A stretch of DNA of 64,000 nt from contig NZ_RJSE01000007.1 in NCBI RefSeq assembly GCF_003725695.1, positions 820,963 through 884,962 of the forward strand. Reading direction: 5' to 3'. Shown piece after piece: positions 16,497 through 25,731 of the stretch (position 1 is its first letter; every line of letters starts with the position of its first letter). The notes beneath the pieces are model-generated. The model saw only the letters and a program-made list of their open reading frames with translations. It did not search any database and was not told the origin of the DNA. Source of the stretch: Nocardioides marmoriginsengisoli. Its GTDB lineage: Bacteria; Actinomycetota; Actinomycetes; Propionibacteriales; Nocardioidaceae. A program made the position numbers and the translations under genes.

Positions 16497-18244
16497 TGCC
16501 GGCGAAGATCGACGGATCCGGTACGCCGGCTTCCGAGTTCGACTTCGACGTGATCATCGTCGGGTCGGGGTTCGGGGGCTCGGTCAGTGCGCTTCGGCTG
16601 GCGGAGAAGGGCTACAAGGTCGCCGTACTGGAGGCCGGGGCGCGGTTCCGCGACGAGGACTTCGCCGACAACTCGTGGGACGTGAAGCGCTACCTCTTCC
16701 GTCCCGAGGTCGGCTGCTACGGCATCCAGCGGATCGACGCGCTCAAGGACTGCATGATCGTCTCCGGCGCCGGGGTCGGCGGCGGCTCGCTGGTCTACGC
16801 GAACACGCTCTACGAGCCGCTGGACGCGTTCTACCGCGACCCGTCGTGGGCGCACATCACCGACTGGAAGTCCGAGCTGGCGCCGTACTACGACCAGGCG
16901 AAGCGGATGCTCGGGGTGGTCGAGAACCCGCTCCGCACGGCGGCCGACGACGTGATGTACCAGGTCGCCCAGGACATGGGCGTCGAGGAGAGCTACCACC
17001 CGACTCCCGTCGGCGTCTTCTTCGGCGGACCGGGGGAGACTCACCACGACACCATCAAGGACCCGTTCTTCGGCGGGGCCGGCCCGGACCGGGTGCCGTG
17101 CAAGGCCTGCGGCGAGTGCATGACCGGCTGCCGGCACAACTCCAAGAACACCCTGGTCAAGAACTACCTGTACCTGGCCGAGGCCAAGGGTGCCCGGGTG
17201 ATGCCGCTGACCACGGTCACCCGGATCACGCCGAAGGGGTCGGGCTACGAGCTCAAGGTCAAGTTCACCAAGGCCAAGCGTTCGACGGCTCGCTCGACCC
17301 GCACCCTGACCGCCCAGCAGGTCATCGTCGCGGCCGCGTCCCTGGGCACGCAGCGGCTGCTGCACACGATGAAGGACGAGGGTCACCTCCCCGGGCTGTC
17401 GGACCGGCTGGGCTACCTGTCCCGGACCAACTCCGAGTCGATCCTCGGCGCGATCGCCCCCTCCGACAGCAAGATCGACTACTCCCGCGGCGTCGCGATC
17501 ACGTCGTCGTTCCACCCCGACGAGCACACCCACATCGAGCCGGTCCGCTACGGCAAGGGCTCGAACTTCATGTCGCTGATGCAGACGGTGCTCACCGACG
17601 ACTCCGGTCCGGAGCCGCGCTGGCAGAAGTGGCTGAAGGAGATGTGGAGCAAGCGCCGCGAGGTCCGCGAGCTCTACGACTTCAAGCACTGGTCCGAGCG
17701 CACCGTGATCGCCCTGGTGATGCAGACCGTCGACAACTCGATCACCACGTTCAACAAGAAGATCCCGGGCACGAACATCCGGTACATGTCCTCGCGCCAG
17801 GGCCACGGCACCCCGAACCCGACCTGGATCCCGGTCGCCAACGAGGCCGTCACCAAGATGGCCGAGATCGTCGGCGGCACCGCGGGCGGGTCGATCGGCG
17901 AGCCCTTCAACCGGCCGCTGACCGCCCACTTCATCGGCGGCTGCACGATCGGCGACTCGCCTGCGACCGGTGTGATCGACCCGTACCAGCGGGTCTACGG
18001 CCACCCCGGTCTGCACATCGCGGACGGCTCGGCGATCTCGGCGAACCTGGGCGTGAACCCGTCGCTGACCATCACGGCTCAGGCGGAGCGGGCGATGTCG
18101 TTCTGGCCCAACAAGGGCGAGGTCGACCCGCGCCCGACCCTCGGGTCGGCGTACGAGCGGATCGCGCCGGTGCAGCCGGTGTCACCGGCGGTTCCGACCG
18201 GAGCCCCGGGGGCGTTGCACCTGCCGATCGTGGCGGTCTCGTAA
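16496..18244 (+). CDS. GMC-family oxidoreductase, ChoD-like (cholesterol oxidase family)
   Basis: 582 residues from the ATG at 16496; a longer in-frame reading begins inside the previous gene and is not credible. FAD-binding Rossmann motif VIIVGSGFGGSVSALRLAEKG at the N-terminus, the GVGGGSLVYANTL GMC signature near 90, a cysteine cluster CKACGECMTGC near 203-213, and the C-terminal HIADGSAISANLGVNPSLTI. It closely resembles mycobacterial ChoD, which lies near guaB/guaA genes as here. ChoD-type proteins affect sterol-related phenotypes, but some do not oxidise cholesterol, so the substrate is left open. Confidence 0.85.
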   Translation: MPAKIDGSGTPASEFDFDVIIVGSGFGGSVSALRLAEKGYKVAVLEAGARFRDEDFADNSWDVKRYLFRPEVGCYGIQRIDALKDCMIVSGAGVGGGSLVYANTLYEPLDAFYRDPSWAHITDWKSELAPYYDQAKRMLGVVENPLRTAADDVMYQVAQDMGVEESYHPTPVGVFFGGPGETHHDTIKDPFFGGAGPDRVPCKACGECMTGCRHNSKNTLVKNYLYLAEAKGARVMPLTTVTRITPKGSGYELKVKFTKAKRSTARSTRTLTAQQVIVAAASLGTQRLLHTMKDEGHLPGLSDRLGYLSRTNSESILGAIAPSDSKIDYSRGVAITSSFHPDEHTHIEPVRYGKGSNFMSLMQTVLTDDSGPEPRWQKWLKEMWSKRREVRELYDFKHWSERTVIALVMQTVDNSITTFNKKIPGTNIRYMSSRQGHGTPNPTWIPVANEAVTKMAEIVGGTAGGSIGEPFNRPLTAHFIGGCTIGDSPATGVIDPYQRVYGHPGLHIADGSAISANLGVNPSLTITAQAERAMSFWPNKGEVDPRPTLGSAYERIAPVQPVSPAVPTGAPGALHLPIVAVS

Positions 18245-18337
18245 AGCCCGTTTCCTCCCGAAATCCGTTATCGGGCGGTTCCTCGAAAATATTTCAGCAA
18301 CCGGCATAACCCGGGTGCGGAGCGGTCGTTTATCAGT

Positions 18338-18448
18338 GCAGATCGGGTGCATCGCTCCCTCCCAGGCCCGATCTCGACACGGTTCACACCACGTGGACAA
18401 TCAGGACCCAGCCTCCCTCCCTCCCCGGCTGGGTCCTGAGTCGTTTTC
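18338..18448 (+). ncRNA. 6C-type small RNA (two C-rich-loop hairpins), also ends as a terminator
   Basis: Two consecutive hairpins with C-rich loops fit the actinobacterial 6C RNA family. Hairpin 1: arms AGATCGGG (18340-18347) and CCCGATCT (18367-18374), loop containing CTCCCTCCC. Hairpin 2: 13-nt arms TCAGGACCCAGCC (18401-18413) and GGCTGGGTCCTGA (18427-18439), loop TCCCTCCCTCCCC, followed by a short T-rich run. The linker between them holds CACGGTTCACACCACGTGGA. Known 6C RNAs base-pair through the C-rich loops with G-rich ribosome sites. A weak -10 candidate TTTATC lies at 18329-18334. Confidence 0.75.
18401..18447 (+). terminator. Strong hairpin terminator closing the 6C RNA
   Basis: A perfect 13-bp stem (18401-18413 with 18427-18439) is followed by GTCGTTTTCC. 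The run of T is short, as usual in high-GC actinobacteria. It ends the small RNA and would also stop read-through from the ChoD-like gene. Confidence 0.65.
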
Positions 18449-18532
18449 CGGCGCAGTTCAGGAGTTCGGGCCCGAGCCCGACACTCGCCACCGCGCCCGC
18501 GAAACCTCGACCAGATGGTTAGTGTCCTCGGC

Positions 18533-18940
18533 ATGAAGACGATGCCTCGGGTGCTGCTGCTGACCGTCACCGCTCTCGCTGTCTCGTCCTGCGGTGCGGA
18601 GTCCGCTCCGATCCCGAGCCCGGAGGACGCCCGCACGGCGGCCTGCCGCGGTTACGTGCTGCAGATCGGCGACGACGACCTGACGCTGCTGAAGGGGATG
18701 CGCGACGACGCGTCGTACGGCACCTCCAACGACTACAGCGAGGGCCTCGGCCAGGTCCACGCCGCGGCCGTCACCGCCGGTCTCGCGGCAGGCCTCAGCG
18801 ACGCCGACTTCCAGCTGTTCCGGGTGCTCGCGGAGAGCACAGGTGCGGTCGGCCGCGCTGGTCCCGACCAGGCCGACGGTGTCAAGGCGATCACGGCGTT
18901 CGACAAGGCTGTCAACGCCGTCCACCGCCGCTGCTCCTGA
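18533..18940 (+). CDS. Small putative lipoprotein
   Basis: 135 residues from the ATG at 18533, which follows a TTAGTGT -10-like element by about 7 nt (leaderless pattern); an upstream in-frame ATG at 18515 is less likely. The N-terminus is a lipoprotein signal: TMPRVLLLTVTALAV followed by SSC, giving a lipidated cysteine near residue 20. The mature part is helical and has two further cysteines (AACRGY and the C-terminal HRRCS). No known domain recognised. Anchored to the outer face of the membrane. Confidence 0.68.
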   Translation: MKTMPRVLLLTVTALAVSSCGAESAPIPSPEDARTAACRGYVLQIGDDDLTLLKGMRDDASYGTSNDYSEGLGQVHAAAVTAGLAAGLSDADFQLFRVLAESTGAVGRAGPDQADGVKAITAFDKAVNAVHRRCS

Positions 18941-19019
18941 GCCTGGACGCGACGACGCCAGGTCGATCGGCACCGATTAGACTCCGGCTATCCCACACGC
19001 GCTGCAGAAGGGGCCGGTT

Positions 19020-20576
19020 TTGACCGACCACGACCTCGTCCTCGTCGTCGACTTCGGGGCGCAGTACGCCCAGTTGATCGCCCGCCGCGTCCGCGAAGCC
19101 CAGGTGTACTCGGAGATCGTTCCGCACACCATGCCGGCGGCGGACATGCTGGCGAAGAACCCGACCGCGATCATCCTCTCCGGCGGTCCGTCGTCGGTCT
19201 ACGAGGAAGGCGCCCCGCGCCTCGACGCATCGCTGGTCGACGGGACGGTGCCGGTCTTCGGCATCTGCTACGGCTTCATGGCGCTGGCCCAGACGCTCGG
19301 CGGCGAGGTCGCGCACACGGGCCAGCGGGAGTACGGGCGCACCGACGTCTCGGTGCTCGAGGCCGGGACCCTGCTCGACGGGCTCCCCGAGACGCTGGTC
19401 TCCTGGATGTCGCACGGCGACGAGGTCACCGCGGCGCCCGAGGGGTTCACCGTCAACGCCCGGTCCCCGCGCGCGACCGTGGCCGCCTTCGAGCACGTCG
19501 AGCGCCGGATCGCCGGGGTCCAGTGGCACCCCGAGGTGCTGCACAGCGAGCACGGCCAGGAGATCCTCCAGCACTTCCTCTACGACATCGCCGGCTGCAA
19601 GCCGACCTGGACGAGCGCGAACATCGTCGATGAACAAGTCGAGCGGATCCGTGCCGAGGTCGGTGACGCGCGGGTCATCTCGGCGCTCTCCGGCGGGGTG
19701 GACTCGGCGGTCTCCACCGCCCTGGTCCAGCGCGCCATCGGTGACCAGCTGACGGCCGTCTTCGTCGACCACGGCCTGCTGCGCCAGGGCGAGGCCGAGC
19801 AGGTCGAGAAGGACTACGTCGAGGCGACCGGGGTCGACCTGAAGGTCGTCGACGCCGCCGAGCAGTTCCTCGGCTTCCTCGACGGCGTCACCGACCCCGA
19901 GGAGAAGCGGAAGATCATCGGCCGCGAGTTCATCCGGGTCTTCGAGGCCGCCGAGCGCGAGGTCCTCGCGACCCCCGGCGCGCCGGTGAAGTTCCTGGTC
20001 CAGGGCACCCTGTACCCCGACGTGGTCGAGTCCGGCGGCGGCGAGGGCGCGGCGAACATCAAGAGCCACCACAACGTCGGCGGTCTGCCCGACGACCTGG
20101 AGTTCAGCCTGATCGAGCCGCTGCGCACCCTGTTCAAAGACGAGGTGCGTGAGGTCGGTCGCCAGCTCGGGATCCCCGAGGCGATCGTCGGCCGGCACCC
20201 GTTCCCCGGTCCCGGACTGGCGATCCGGATCGTCGGCGCGGTCAGCGCCGAGCGTCTGGAGATCCTCCGCGCCGCCGACGCGATCGTCCGCGAGGAGACC
20301 GCGCTCGCGGGACTCGACGGCGACATCTGGCAGCTCCCCGTCGTCCTCCTCGCCGACGTCCGTTCCGTCGGCGTCCAGGGCGACGGCCGCACCTACGGCC
20401 ACCCGATCGTGCTCCGCCCGGTCTCCAGCGAGGACGCGATGACGGCCGACTGGAGCCGCCTCCCGTACGACGTCCTGGAGAAGATATCGACCCGGATCAC
20501 CAACGAGGTCAAGGACGTCAACCGCGTCGTGCTGGACATCACCAGCAAGCCGCCGGGGACGATCGAGTGGGAATGA
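19020..20576 (+). CDS. guaA: GMP synthase (glutamine-hydrolysing)
   Basis: Converts XMP to GMP with glutamine and ATP. 518 residues. The N-terminal class I glutaminase has the nucleophile Cys83 in GICYG and the His/Glu pair in WHPEV. The ATP pyrophosphatase P-loop is SGGVDS, and the C-terminal dimerisation domain carries [12 protein letters not shown] and KPPGTIEWE. The start is TTG at 19020, in agreement with the expected N-terminus ([21 protein letters not shown]). A TTAGACT -10-like element lies about 40 nt upstream. Confidence 0.97.
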   Translation: MTDHDLVLVVDFGAQYAQLIARRVREAQVYSEIVPHTMPAADMLAKNPTAIILSGGPSSVYEEGAPRLDASLVDGTVPVFGICYGFMALAQTLGGEVAHTGQREYGRTDVSVLEAGTLLDGLPETLVSWMSHGDEVTAAPEGFTVNARSPRATVAAFEHVERRIAGVQWHPEVLHSEHGQEILQHFLYDIAGCKPTWTSANIVDEQVERIRAEVGDARVISALSGGVDSAVSTALVQRAIGDQLTAVFVDHGLLRQGEAEQVEKDYVEATGVDLKVVDAAEQFLGFLDGVTDPEEKRKIIGREFIRVFEAAEREVLATPGAPVKFLVQGTLYPDVVESGGGEGAANIKSHHNVGGLPDDLEFSLIEPLRTLFKDEVREVGRQLGIPEAIVGRHPFPGPGLAIRIVGAVSAERLEILRAADAIVREETALAGLDGDIWQLPVVLLADVRSVGVQGDGRTYGHPIVLRPVSSEDAMTADWSRLPYDVLEKISTRITNEVKDVNRVVLDITSKPPGTIEWE

Positions 20577-20663
20577 GCCACCGGCTCTGACCTGGGGGTT
20601 TGCTTGCCTCGGGCAGGGGATCTCGGATGTCGAGCTCCTCGACTCCTATGCGCGTGCTGAGGA

Positions 20664-21167
20664 CTACGGAGAGCTCGGCGGCGCGGCCCGGTAGCCGGGG
20701 TGGACGTCTGCTGCGAGGCCGTGGCTGGCAGCGACCTTGGCGAGCAGCTCGCCGAGGACGAGCCGCTCGTCCTCGCTGAGAGCCTGGACCACGTGCCGCT
20801 CGTGGGCGGACCCGATGTCCCGCATCCGACCCATGATCTGTCCGCCGTACTCGGTCAGGTGGAGCTCCTGGTTGCGGCGGTCTCGCGTACTCCGCCGACG
20901 TTCTACCAGGCCCTTGCTCTCCAGCCCGTCGACCAGCGACACCACGCGGCTGGGCACGACGCCGAGCTTGGAGGCCAGGTCCTGCTGGCTCATCCCGGGG
21001 TTCAGCAGGATCAGGCGCAGGATGCCGATGTCGCTGGGTTGGAGGCCCAGGTCGGCGAGCCGATCCGCGAACTGGGACGCGGCCATCGAGCCGACCTGGG
21101 AGAGCAGGAACGCGACGCGAGTCGACGGGTCCCGGCCGAAGACCGGGCCTGGTTCTTGCTCGCTCAT
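20664..21167 (-). CDS. MarR family transcriptional regulator
   Basis: 167 residues. The winged helix is at about 55-120: LQPSDIGILRLILLNPGMSQQ, recognition helix VVPSRVVSLVDGLESKGLV, wing ERRRSTRDRRNQELHLTEYG. It is divergent from an SDR/membrane protein/SGNH hydrolase operon, with palindromic elements between them, so it is the probable repressor of that operon. Typical MarR ligands are small aromatic or lipophilic molecules. Confidence 0.9.
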   Translation of the reverse strand: MSEQEPGPVFGRDPSTRVAFLLSQVGSMAASQFADRLADLGLQPSDIGILRLILLNPGMSQQDLASKLGVVPSRVVSLVDGLESKGLVERRRSTRDRRNQELHLTEYGGQIMGRMRDIGSAHERHVVQALSEDERLVLGELLAKVAASHGLAADVHPGYRAAPPSSP

Positions 21168-21186
21168 GGGAAAGAGACTAACGCAG

Positions 21187-21215
21187 CAGAATCATTCTGT
21201 GCTATGAATGATTCT
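21187..21215. promoter_or_regulatory. Tandem palindromes between the MarR gene and the SDR operon
   Basis: CAGAAT-C-ATTCTG at 21187-21199 is a perfect palindrome around one central base. GAAT-G-ATTC at 21206-21214 is a second half-size copy. Together AGAATCATT and AATGATTCT form a 9-nt inverted repeat with a 10-nt gap (21188-21215). The element covers the earliest ATG of the SDR gene, so bound repressor would block transcription from both sides. Confidence 0.6.
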
Positions 21216-22001
21216 ATGACAAGAACGAATATGGATCGACAGGCACCGGAGGCCTGGTCCCTGCGGGGCCGGGTCGCCCTGGTGACGGGAGCGTCCGGAT
21301 CGCTGGGCGCGGAAGTCAGCCGGGTATTCGCATCCCGTGGCGCGTCGGTCGCCGTCCACGGTCGGCAGGAGGCGAGGCTGGCCCGCCTGGTGGAGGAGAT
21401 CAGTGCCGCCGGTGGCACCGCGCGTGCCTTCGTCGGAGACGTCACCGACGCGAGCCACCTCGCCGGCACGGCGCGCGCCGTGGAGGCGGAGCTCGGCTCT
21501 ATCGACACGTTGGTGACCTTGGCCGGCGGAGACGGATCGCCCGAGCGTTCCGCCGACCTGGCCCCCGATCGCTGGCGGGAGGTCATCGAGACCGACCTGA
21601 CCTCGACCTTCCTGACGATCCACGCCGCCCTGCCCCAGCTCCTCAAGGCCGGGGACAGCTCGATCGTCACCGTCGCCTCGACGGCCGGCCGGCGTGCGTC
21701 CCGGGCGAACGCTGCCTACGCGGCCGCAAAGGCAGGCGTGGTCATGCTCACCGAGCACCTGGCCAAGGAGTACGCGGCCGCCGGAGTCCGGGTGAACTGC
21801 GTGGCGCCGTCGGTCGTGGAGACCGACACCCTGCGGTCACGGATGCCGGCGGACCAGCTCGATGCGCTCGCGGCCCACGTGCCGCTGGGGCGTCTCGGCC
21901 AGTCCGCGGACGTCGCCCAGGCGATCGCCTACCTGTCCGCGGGCGCATCGTCCTGGATCACCGGAACGACTCTCGACATCACTGGAGGAATGACGCTATG
22001 A
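21204..22001 (+). CDS. SDR family oxidoreductase (FabG-like)
   Basis: About 265 residues from the ATG at 21204; ATGs at 21216 and 21231 are alternatives and the true one is uncertain because the operator covers the first. Classical SDR signs: the cofactor motif TGASGSLG, the structural LAGGDG in place of the more usual NNAG, catalytic serine in TVASTAG and YAAAK with tyrosine and lysine. C-terminal SSWITGTTLDITGG is typical of FabG-type enzymes. First gene of a three-gene operon with 4-nt overlaps. Substrate unknown. Confidence 0.85.
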   Translation: MNDSMTRTNMDRQAPEAWSLRGRVALVTGASGSLGAEVSRVFASRGASVAVHGRQEARLARLVEEISAAGGTARAFVGDVTDASHLAGTARAVEAELGSIDTLVTLAGGDGSPERSADLAPDRWREVIETDLTSTFLTIHAALPQLLKAGDSSIVTVASTAGRRASRANAAYAAAKAGVVMLTEHLAKEYAAAGVRVNCVAPSVVETDTLRSRMPADQLDALAAHVPLGRLGQSADVAQAIAYLSAGASSWITGTTLDITGGMTL

Positions 22002-22708
22002 GTACCGACAACCAGTCCCGCCGCATCGCCCAAGGAGGGCCGCCGCTCGCGCCGGTGGCCATCGCCGCCGTCGCACTCTTCATGGCCTCCCTGGTGGTCC
22101 CGACGATCATCGCCGGCGGCGACGTCTACCCCTCGCCGTTCGGCAGCGGACAGGCCGCGCTCGACTACTTCGCCGACCATCGGTCGTCGGTGCAGCTGAT
22201 GGCACTTCTCCAGTTCGCGGCCGCCATTCCGTTCGCGGTCTTCGCCGCAACGGTCTCGGTCCGCCTGAACCGCCTGGGTGTCCGCGCTCCCGGCGCGACG
22301 ATCGCCCTGGCCGGCGGGGTGCTCGCCGCGGGTTCGATGCTGCTCAGCGCCATGCTCACCTGGGCGGTCGGTCGACCCGAGACGCTCGAGCACGCCGAGC
22401 TCGTCCGGTTGCTGCACGACCTGGCCTTCATCTCGGGCGGTCCCGGCGTCGTGGTGCCCGGTGGCCTCCTTGTCGCGGGCATCGCCGTACCCGGTCTCCT
22501 GGCGGGCCTGCTGCCTCGGTGGTTCGCGCTCGCCGGGCTCGTGCTGGCGGGCATCGCCATGATCTCGATCCTCGCCGTCCGGTTCTCGGACCTCGCGTTC
22601 CTGCTCCCGATCGCACGGTTCCCCGGCTTCCTCTGGCTCATCGCGTCCGCCGTCCTGCTTCCGCAGCACCGTGCCGCCGCCAACCGCACGGCAGGAGAGG
22701 TCGCATGA
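21998..22708 (+). CDS. Multi-pass membrane protein (about 6 TM helices)
   Basis: 236 residues. Hydrophobic segments at about 20-40, 70-85, 100-125, 145-165, 167-190 and 205-222 suggest six membrane spans. The cytoplasmic N-terminus is polar. The organisation resembles small DUF4386-like integral membrane proteins, but I cannot name a family with confidence. ATG overlaps the SDR stop by 4 nt and its own stop overlaps the next ATG by 4 nt, so it is translated as part of the operon. Confidence 0.75.
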   Translation: MSTDNQSRRIAQGGPPLAPVAIAAVALFMASLVVPTIIAGGDVYPSPFGSGQAALDYFADHRSSVQLMALLQFAAAIPFAVFAATVSVRLNRLGVRAPGATIALAGGVLAAGSMLLSAMLTWAVGRPETLEHAELVRLLHDLAFISGGPGVVVPGGLLVAGIAVPGLLAGLLPRWFALAGLVLAGIAMISILAVRFSDLAFLLPIARFPGFLWLIASAVLLPQHRAAANRTAGEVA

Positions 22709-23520
22709 CGAGCGCCATGATCGAGAAGCTCGTCCGGTTCCAGGATCCCGAACGCACGCTGGGGTACGCCCGGGGCCTGGACGACACGACGCGTGCCGCG
22801 ATCTTCGGGACCGACCCGGCGACGTACCTCCAGGTCGTGGCGAGCCTCGAGGAGCAGCGGAGGGAGGCAGCCGCCCAGCTGGCCGCGGATCCGGCCGTCC
22901 GGCTCCACCTGGACCGGCTGCCGTTCGAACGAGGGCAGCGAATCGTCGCGATCGGTGAGAGTACGACGGCAGATCGGTTGTCCTGGTTCGAGATCCTCTC
23001 GACTCTCGTCGCCGCCGAACGGCCCGACCTCGAGCTGAGCCTCGTCAACGCGGCCGTCTCGGGCGCGACCACGACCCAGACCTTGGCCGGCCTGCCGGCC
23101 CTCCGGCGCGTGCAGGGGGACTGGACCTTCTGCATGCTCGGGAGCAACGATCTGCAGCGCTTCGACGGTGCCGACGGTCCGCGCCTGGTCCGGAACGAGG
23201 AGACCGTCCGCAACCTGACGGAGTTGCGGCGGCGGCAGCCTTCTGGCGGGACGACCTGGGTGTGGGTCACGCCGACGAGGGTCGACGAGGCGGCGGTCGC
23301 ACGCTTCCCGTTCTTCGGCGCGGCCGGGATCAGCTGGTCGAACGCGGACGTCGACGACCTGGCCGCCTCGATCGGCGGGCTGGGAGATCTCCGCATCGAC
23401 ACGGCGGCGGTCACCTACGGCCCCGGCGCGTTCATCGAGGACGGTGTGCACCCCTCGGTCGAGACCCAGAAGCGACTGGTCGTCGCGGTCCTCGCGGGCA
23501 TCGCGGCGGACGAGGGCTGA
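22705..23520 (+). CDS. SGNH/GDSL-type hydrolase
   Basis: 271 residues from the ATG at 22705. The four invariant SGNH positions are visible: the nucleophilic serine in AIGESTT (a GES variant of GDS), glycine in AVSGATT, asparagine in GSNDLQRF and the Asp-His pair in EDGVHPS. No signal peptide, so it probably acts in the cytoplasm as an esterase. The first about 90 residues are helical and precede the catalytic domain. Last gene of the MarR-adjacent operon. Confidence 0.82.
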   Translation: MTSAMIEKLVRFQDPERTLGYARGLDDTTRAAIFGTDPATYLQVVASLEEQRREAAAQLAADPAVRLHLDRLPFERGQRIVAIGESTTADRLSWFEILSTLVAAERPDLELSLVNAAVSGATTTQTLAGLPALRRVQGDWTFCMLGSNDLQRFDGADGPRLVRNEETVRNLTELRRRQPSGGTTWVWVTPTRVDEAAVARFPFFGAAGISWSNADVDDLAASIGGLGDLRIDTAAVTYGPGAFIEDGVHPSVETQKRLVVAVLAGIAADEG

Positions 23521-23532
23521 CGGGCGAAGTGC

Positions 23533-24294
23533 CTACGAGGTGACCGGGGGAGGCATCTCGATAGGCGCCCGGCTGACCGACGCACTCTTCGCGAGCACCT
23601 TGAGCACGTCGCGACGCACCCGCTCGCACCGCTTCGCCATGGCCTCTCGAGCGCCTTCCTCGTTGCGCTCGCGGAGCTGCTCCGCGATGGCCCGGAGCTC
23701 GCCGGGAGGGCTCGACGCGTTCGGAGCGATCAAGGCGACCATTCGCAGGACTCGCTCCAGCTCGTCGATCACGTCGACGATCGCCTTGCCGAGCCGGTTG
23801 TTCTCGGCACCGTTGGCGACGATGGCTTCGAAGCCGATCCCTGCTCGCAGCGACTCCTCCAGACCTGTGTCGCCCTGGGCCAGGGCCACCGGTACCTCGG
23901 CGAACGCGTCCAGCTGGTCGAGCGCCAGGTTGTCGAGTCCGTTCCGAGCGGCCACGGCCGCACCTTCGCTGGAGAGCAGGGTGCGCAGGCCGCAGAGGTC
24001 GTCGGTGTCCTCGAGGGTCACCGGGCTGACGACGTAGCCGGCACGGGGCATCGCGTTCACCAGGCCGTCCCGCCGGAGGCGGGCGAGGGCCTCGCGCACG
24101 GGGGTCTTGCTGATGTTCCACTGCTGGGCGAGTGAGGACTCGGTGAAGCTGCTGCCCGGCGGCAGCGTCAGGTCGATGATCTGGCGCCGGATCGCACGAT
24201 AGGCCTGGCTGGTTCGGTCGAGGTTGGTGTCGTCCGTGCCGACCAGGAGAAGCGCGGGGACGTGGGTCATTCCGGTGATGACAGAGTCGGGCAT
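23533..24294 (-). CDS. GntR family regulator, FadR subfamily (FCD domain)
   Basis: 253 residues. The winged helix covers about 25-95 (RTSQAYRAIRRQIIDLTLPPG, then LAQQWNISKTPVREALARLRRDGLV and the wing PRAGYVVSPV). The remaining helical FCD domain starts with LCGLRTLLSSEGAAVAARNG; the metal-ligand histidines common in FCD proteins are not obvious, so the ligand may be bound without metal. A TATGCT box ends 6 nt before the ATG at 24294, implying a leaderless transcript. An operator-like repeat sits just upstream, so self-regulation is likely. Presumed regulator of the adjacent catabolic cluster. Confidence 0.9.
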   Translation of the reverse strand: MPDSVITGMTHVPALLLVGTDDTNLDRTSQAYRAIRRQIIDLTLPPGSSFTESSLAQQWNISKTPVREALARLRRDGLVNAMPRAGYVVSPVTLEDTDDLCGLRTLLSSEGAAVAARNGLDNLALDQLDAFAEVPVALAQGDTGLEESLRAGIGFEAIVANGAENNRLGKAIVDVIDELERVLRMVALIAPNASSPPGELRAIAEQLRERNEEGAREAMAKRCERVRRDVLKVLAKSASVSRAPIEMPPPVTS

Positions 24295-24310
24295 CGCGCG
24301 AGCATACCAG

Positions 24311-24366
24311 TATCAGATATTGATATGGCAACGTCTGAGATATGTAGTGCGACGATTAGTATCTCA
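24311..24366. promoter_or_regulatory. Inverted-repeat operators between GntR and aminotransferase genes
   Basis: TATCA-GATAT-TGATA lies at 24311-24325, directly upstream of the GntR -10 box. TGAGATA (24336-24342) and TATCTCA (24360-24366) form a second, perfect 7-nt inverted repeat with a 17-nt gap. All copies share AGATAY. The stretch is strikingly AT-rich compared with flanking genes. The same motif recurs at about 26203 and 33170, which suggests a common regulator, most simply the GntR protein. Confidence 0.6.
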
Positions 24367-24382
24367 ATGGTACCTTCCCTGC

Positions 24383-25555
24383 ATGCAGACAAGCAGAACA
24401 GAATCCTGGGTGCTGCCTCCGACGGCCGGGCTCCCGGTGATGGGCGCGATGAGCGCGCGCGAGCGCGCGATGCGTGCGGGCCGAGACGGTGCTCGCATGC
24501 TTCCCCTCGTCGGTGCTCCGATCCTCCCGATGCCCCTGCACGTGCGACGGGCGGCAGCCGAGGCCTTGAACCGGCCGGATCCGCGCGACAGTCGCGGCCT
24601 CCCCGAGCTGCGCACGGCGATCGCCGACGACCTGGCACGCGTGCACGACTTGGACGTCGATCCGGAGCGGCGCCTCATCGTCACCCACGGTGCGATGCAG
24701 GGCCTCTCCCTGGTGTTCCGCACCGTGCTCGCTCCGGGGGACGAGGTCGTCGTGCCCACGCCCACGTTCTTCTTCGACGGTCTCCTGAGGGAGAGCGGCG
24801 CCCGTCCTGTCCATGTTCCGACCCTGGCGTCCGACGGGTGGGCTCTGGACGTAGCGAGGCTCGAAGCCGCGATCACGACCCGGACCCGTGCCTTGCTGAT
24901 CTGCAACCCGAACAACCCGACCGGGCACCTTCCGGACGCTGCGACGCTGGAGGCGGTGGTCGCCCTCGCGGCTCGACACGGGCTGCTGATCATCTCCGAC
25001 GACTCATGGCAGCACTTCACCTACGACGGCCGCGAGTACACGCCGCTGGAGTCCTTCGCCGATCGCTGGCCGCACATCATCACGGTGATGAGTCTGAGCA
25101 AGTACTACGCGTTGGCCAGCTGGCGGGTCGGCTACGTGATCGCCCCGCCCGAGGTCGTCGACGCACTCGAGTGCCGCCTCCAGTGGGAAGCGGTGTGTTG
25201 CGGAATCGTGTCCCAGTCGGCCGCGACTGCGACCCTGACGGGGCCCCGCGACTGGTTGGAATCGGCACGTGCGACCTACCAGGTCAAGCGTGACTACGTC
25301 TGCGACGGCATCGCAGCGAGCGGCCTCAGCGTGCCCGAGCGACCAGAGGCGGGGGCCTTCCTGCTCGTCGACTGCGCCCGCCTCGGGGAGACCGCCGAGG
25401 CCATCGACGCCGCCCTCCTGCGCAACGGCATCTCCTCCATCCGCGGTGCTGACCTGCACGCGCCCGGGAACTACGTCCGGCTGGTCTTCGGCTCGGACGA
25501 AGACGTCCTGGCCGACGTGGTCCGCGGTATCACCCGGGCGGTCCAGGAGGCGTAG
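24383..25555 (+). CDS. PLP-dependent aminotransferase, class I/II
   Basis: 390 residues from the ATG at 24383 (an in-frame extension runs back through the promoter and is rejected). Fold-type I signatures: THGAMQGLSLVF for the cofactor phosphate region, CNPNNPTG, SDDSWQHFTY with the pyridine-nitrogen aspartate, the Schiff-base lysine in MSLSKYYALASWRVGY, and C-terminal YVRLVFG supplying the carboxylate-binding arginine. Amino donor and acceptor are unknown. Divergent from the GntR regulator and close to the glycine-releasing genes, so it probably handles an amino-acid intermediate. Confidence 0.88.
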   Translation: MQTSRTESWVLPPTAGLPVMGAMSARERAMRAGRDGARMLPLVGAPILPMPLHVRRAAAEALNRPDPRDSRGLPELRTAIADDLARVHDLDVDPERRLIVTHGAMQGLSLVFRTVLAPGDEVVVPTPTFFFDGLLRESGARPVHVPTLASDGWALDVARLEAAITTRTRALLICNPNNPTGHLPDAATLEAVVALAARHGLLIISDDSWQHFTYDGREYTPLESFADRWPHIITVMSLSKYYALASWRVGYVIAPPEVVDALECRLQWEAVCCGIVSQSAATATLTGPRDWLESARATYQVKRDYVCDGIAASGLSVPERPEAGAFLLVDCARLGETAEAIDAALLRNGISSIRGADLHAPGNYVRLVFGSDEDVLADVVRGITRAVQEA

Positions 25556-25731
25556 CGTCAGCCGCCGAGCCGGTGCTCCGCGCTCGACGGGGACGACAGC
25601 GCCGGCCTCGTGCAGCTCACCGCTCGCGCCTTGCTCCGGCTCGGCGAGCCGTTATTGCCGGCGGGATCGGGAGGGGCCGCGTCGGGGTCCCCGGGAGGTG
25701 TCGGCCCGGCGCAGGTGATCTCGGACAAGGA

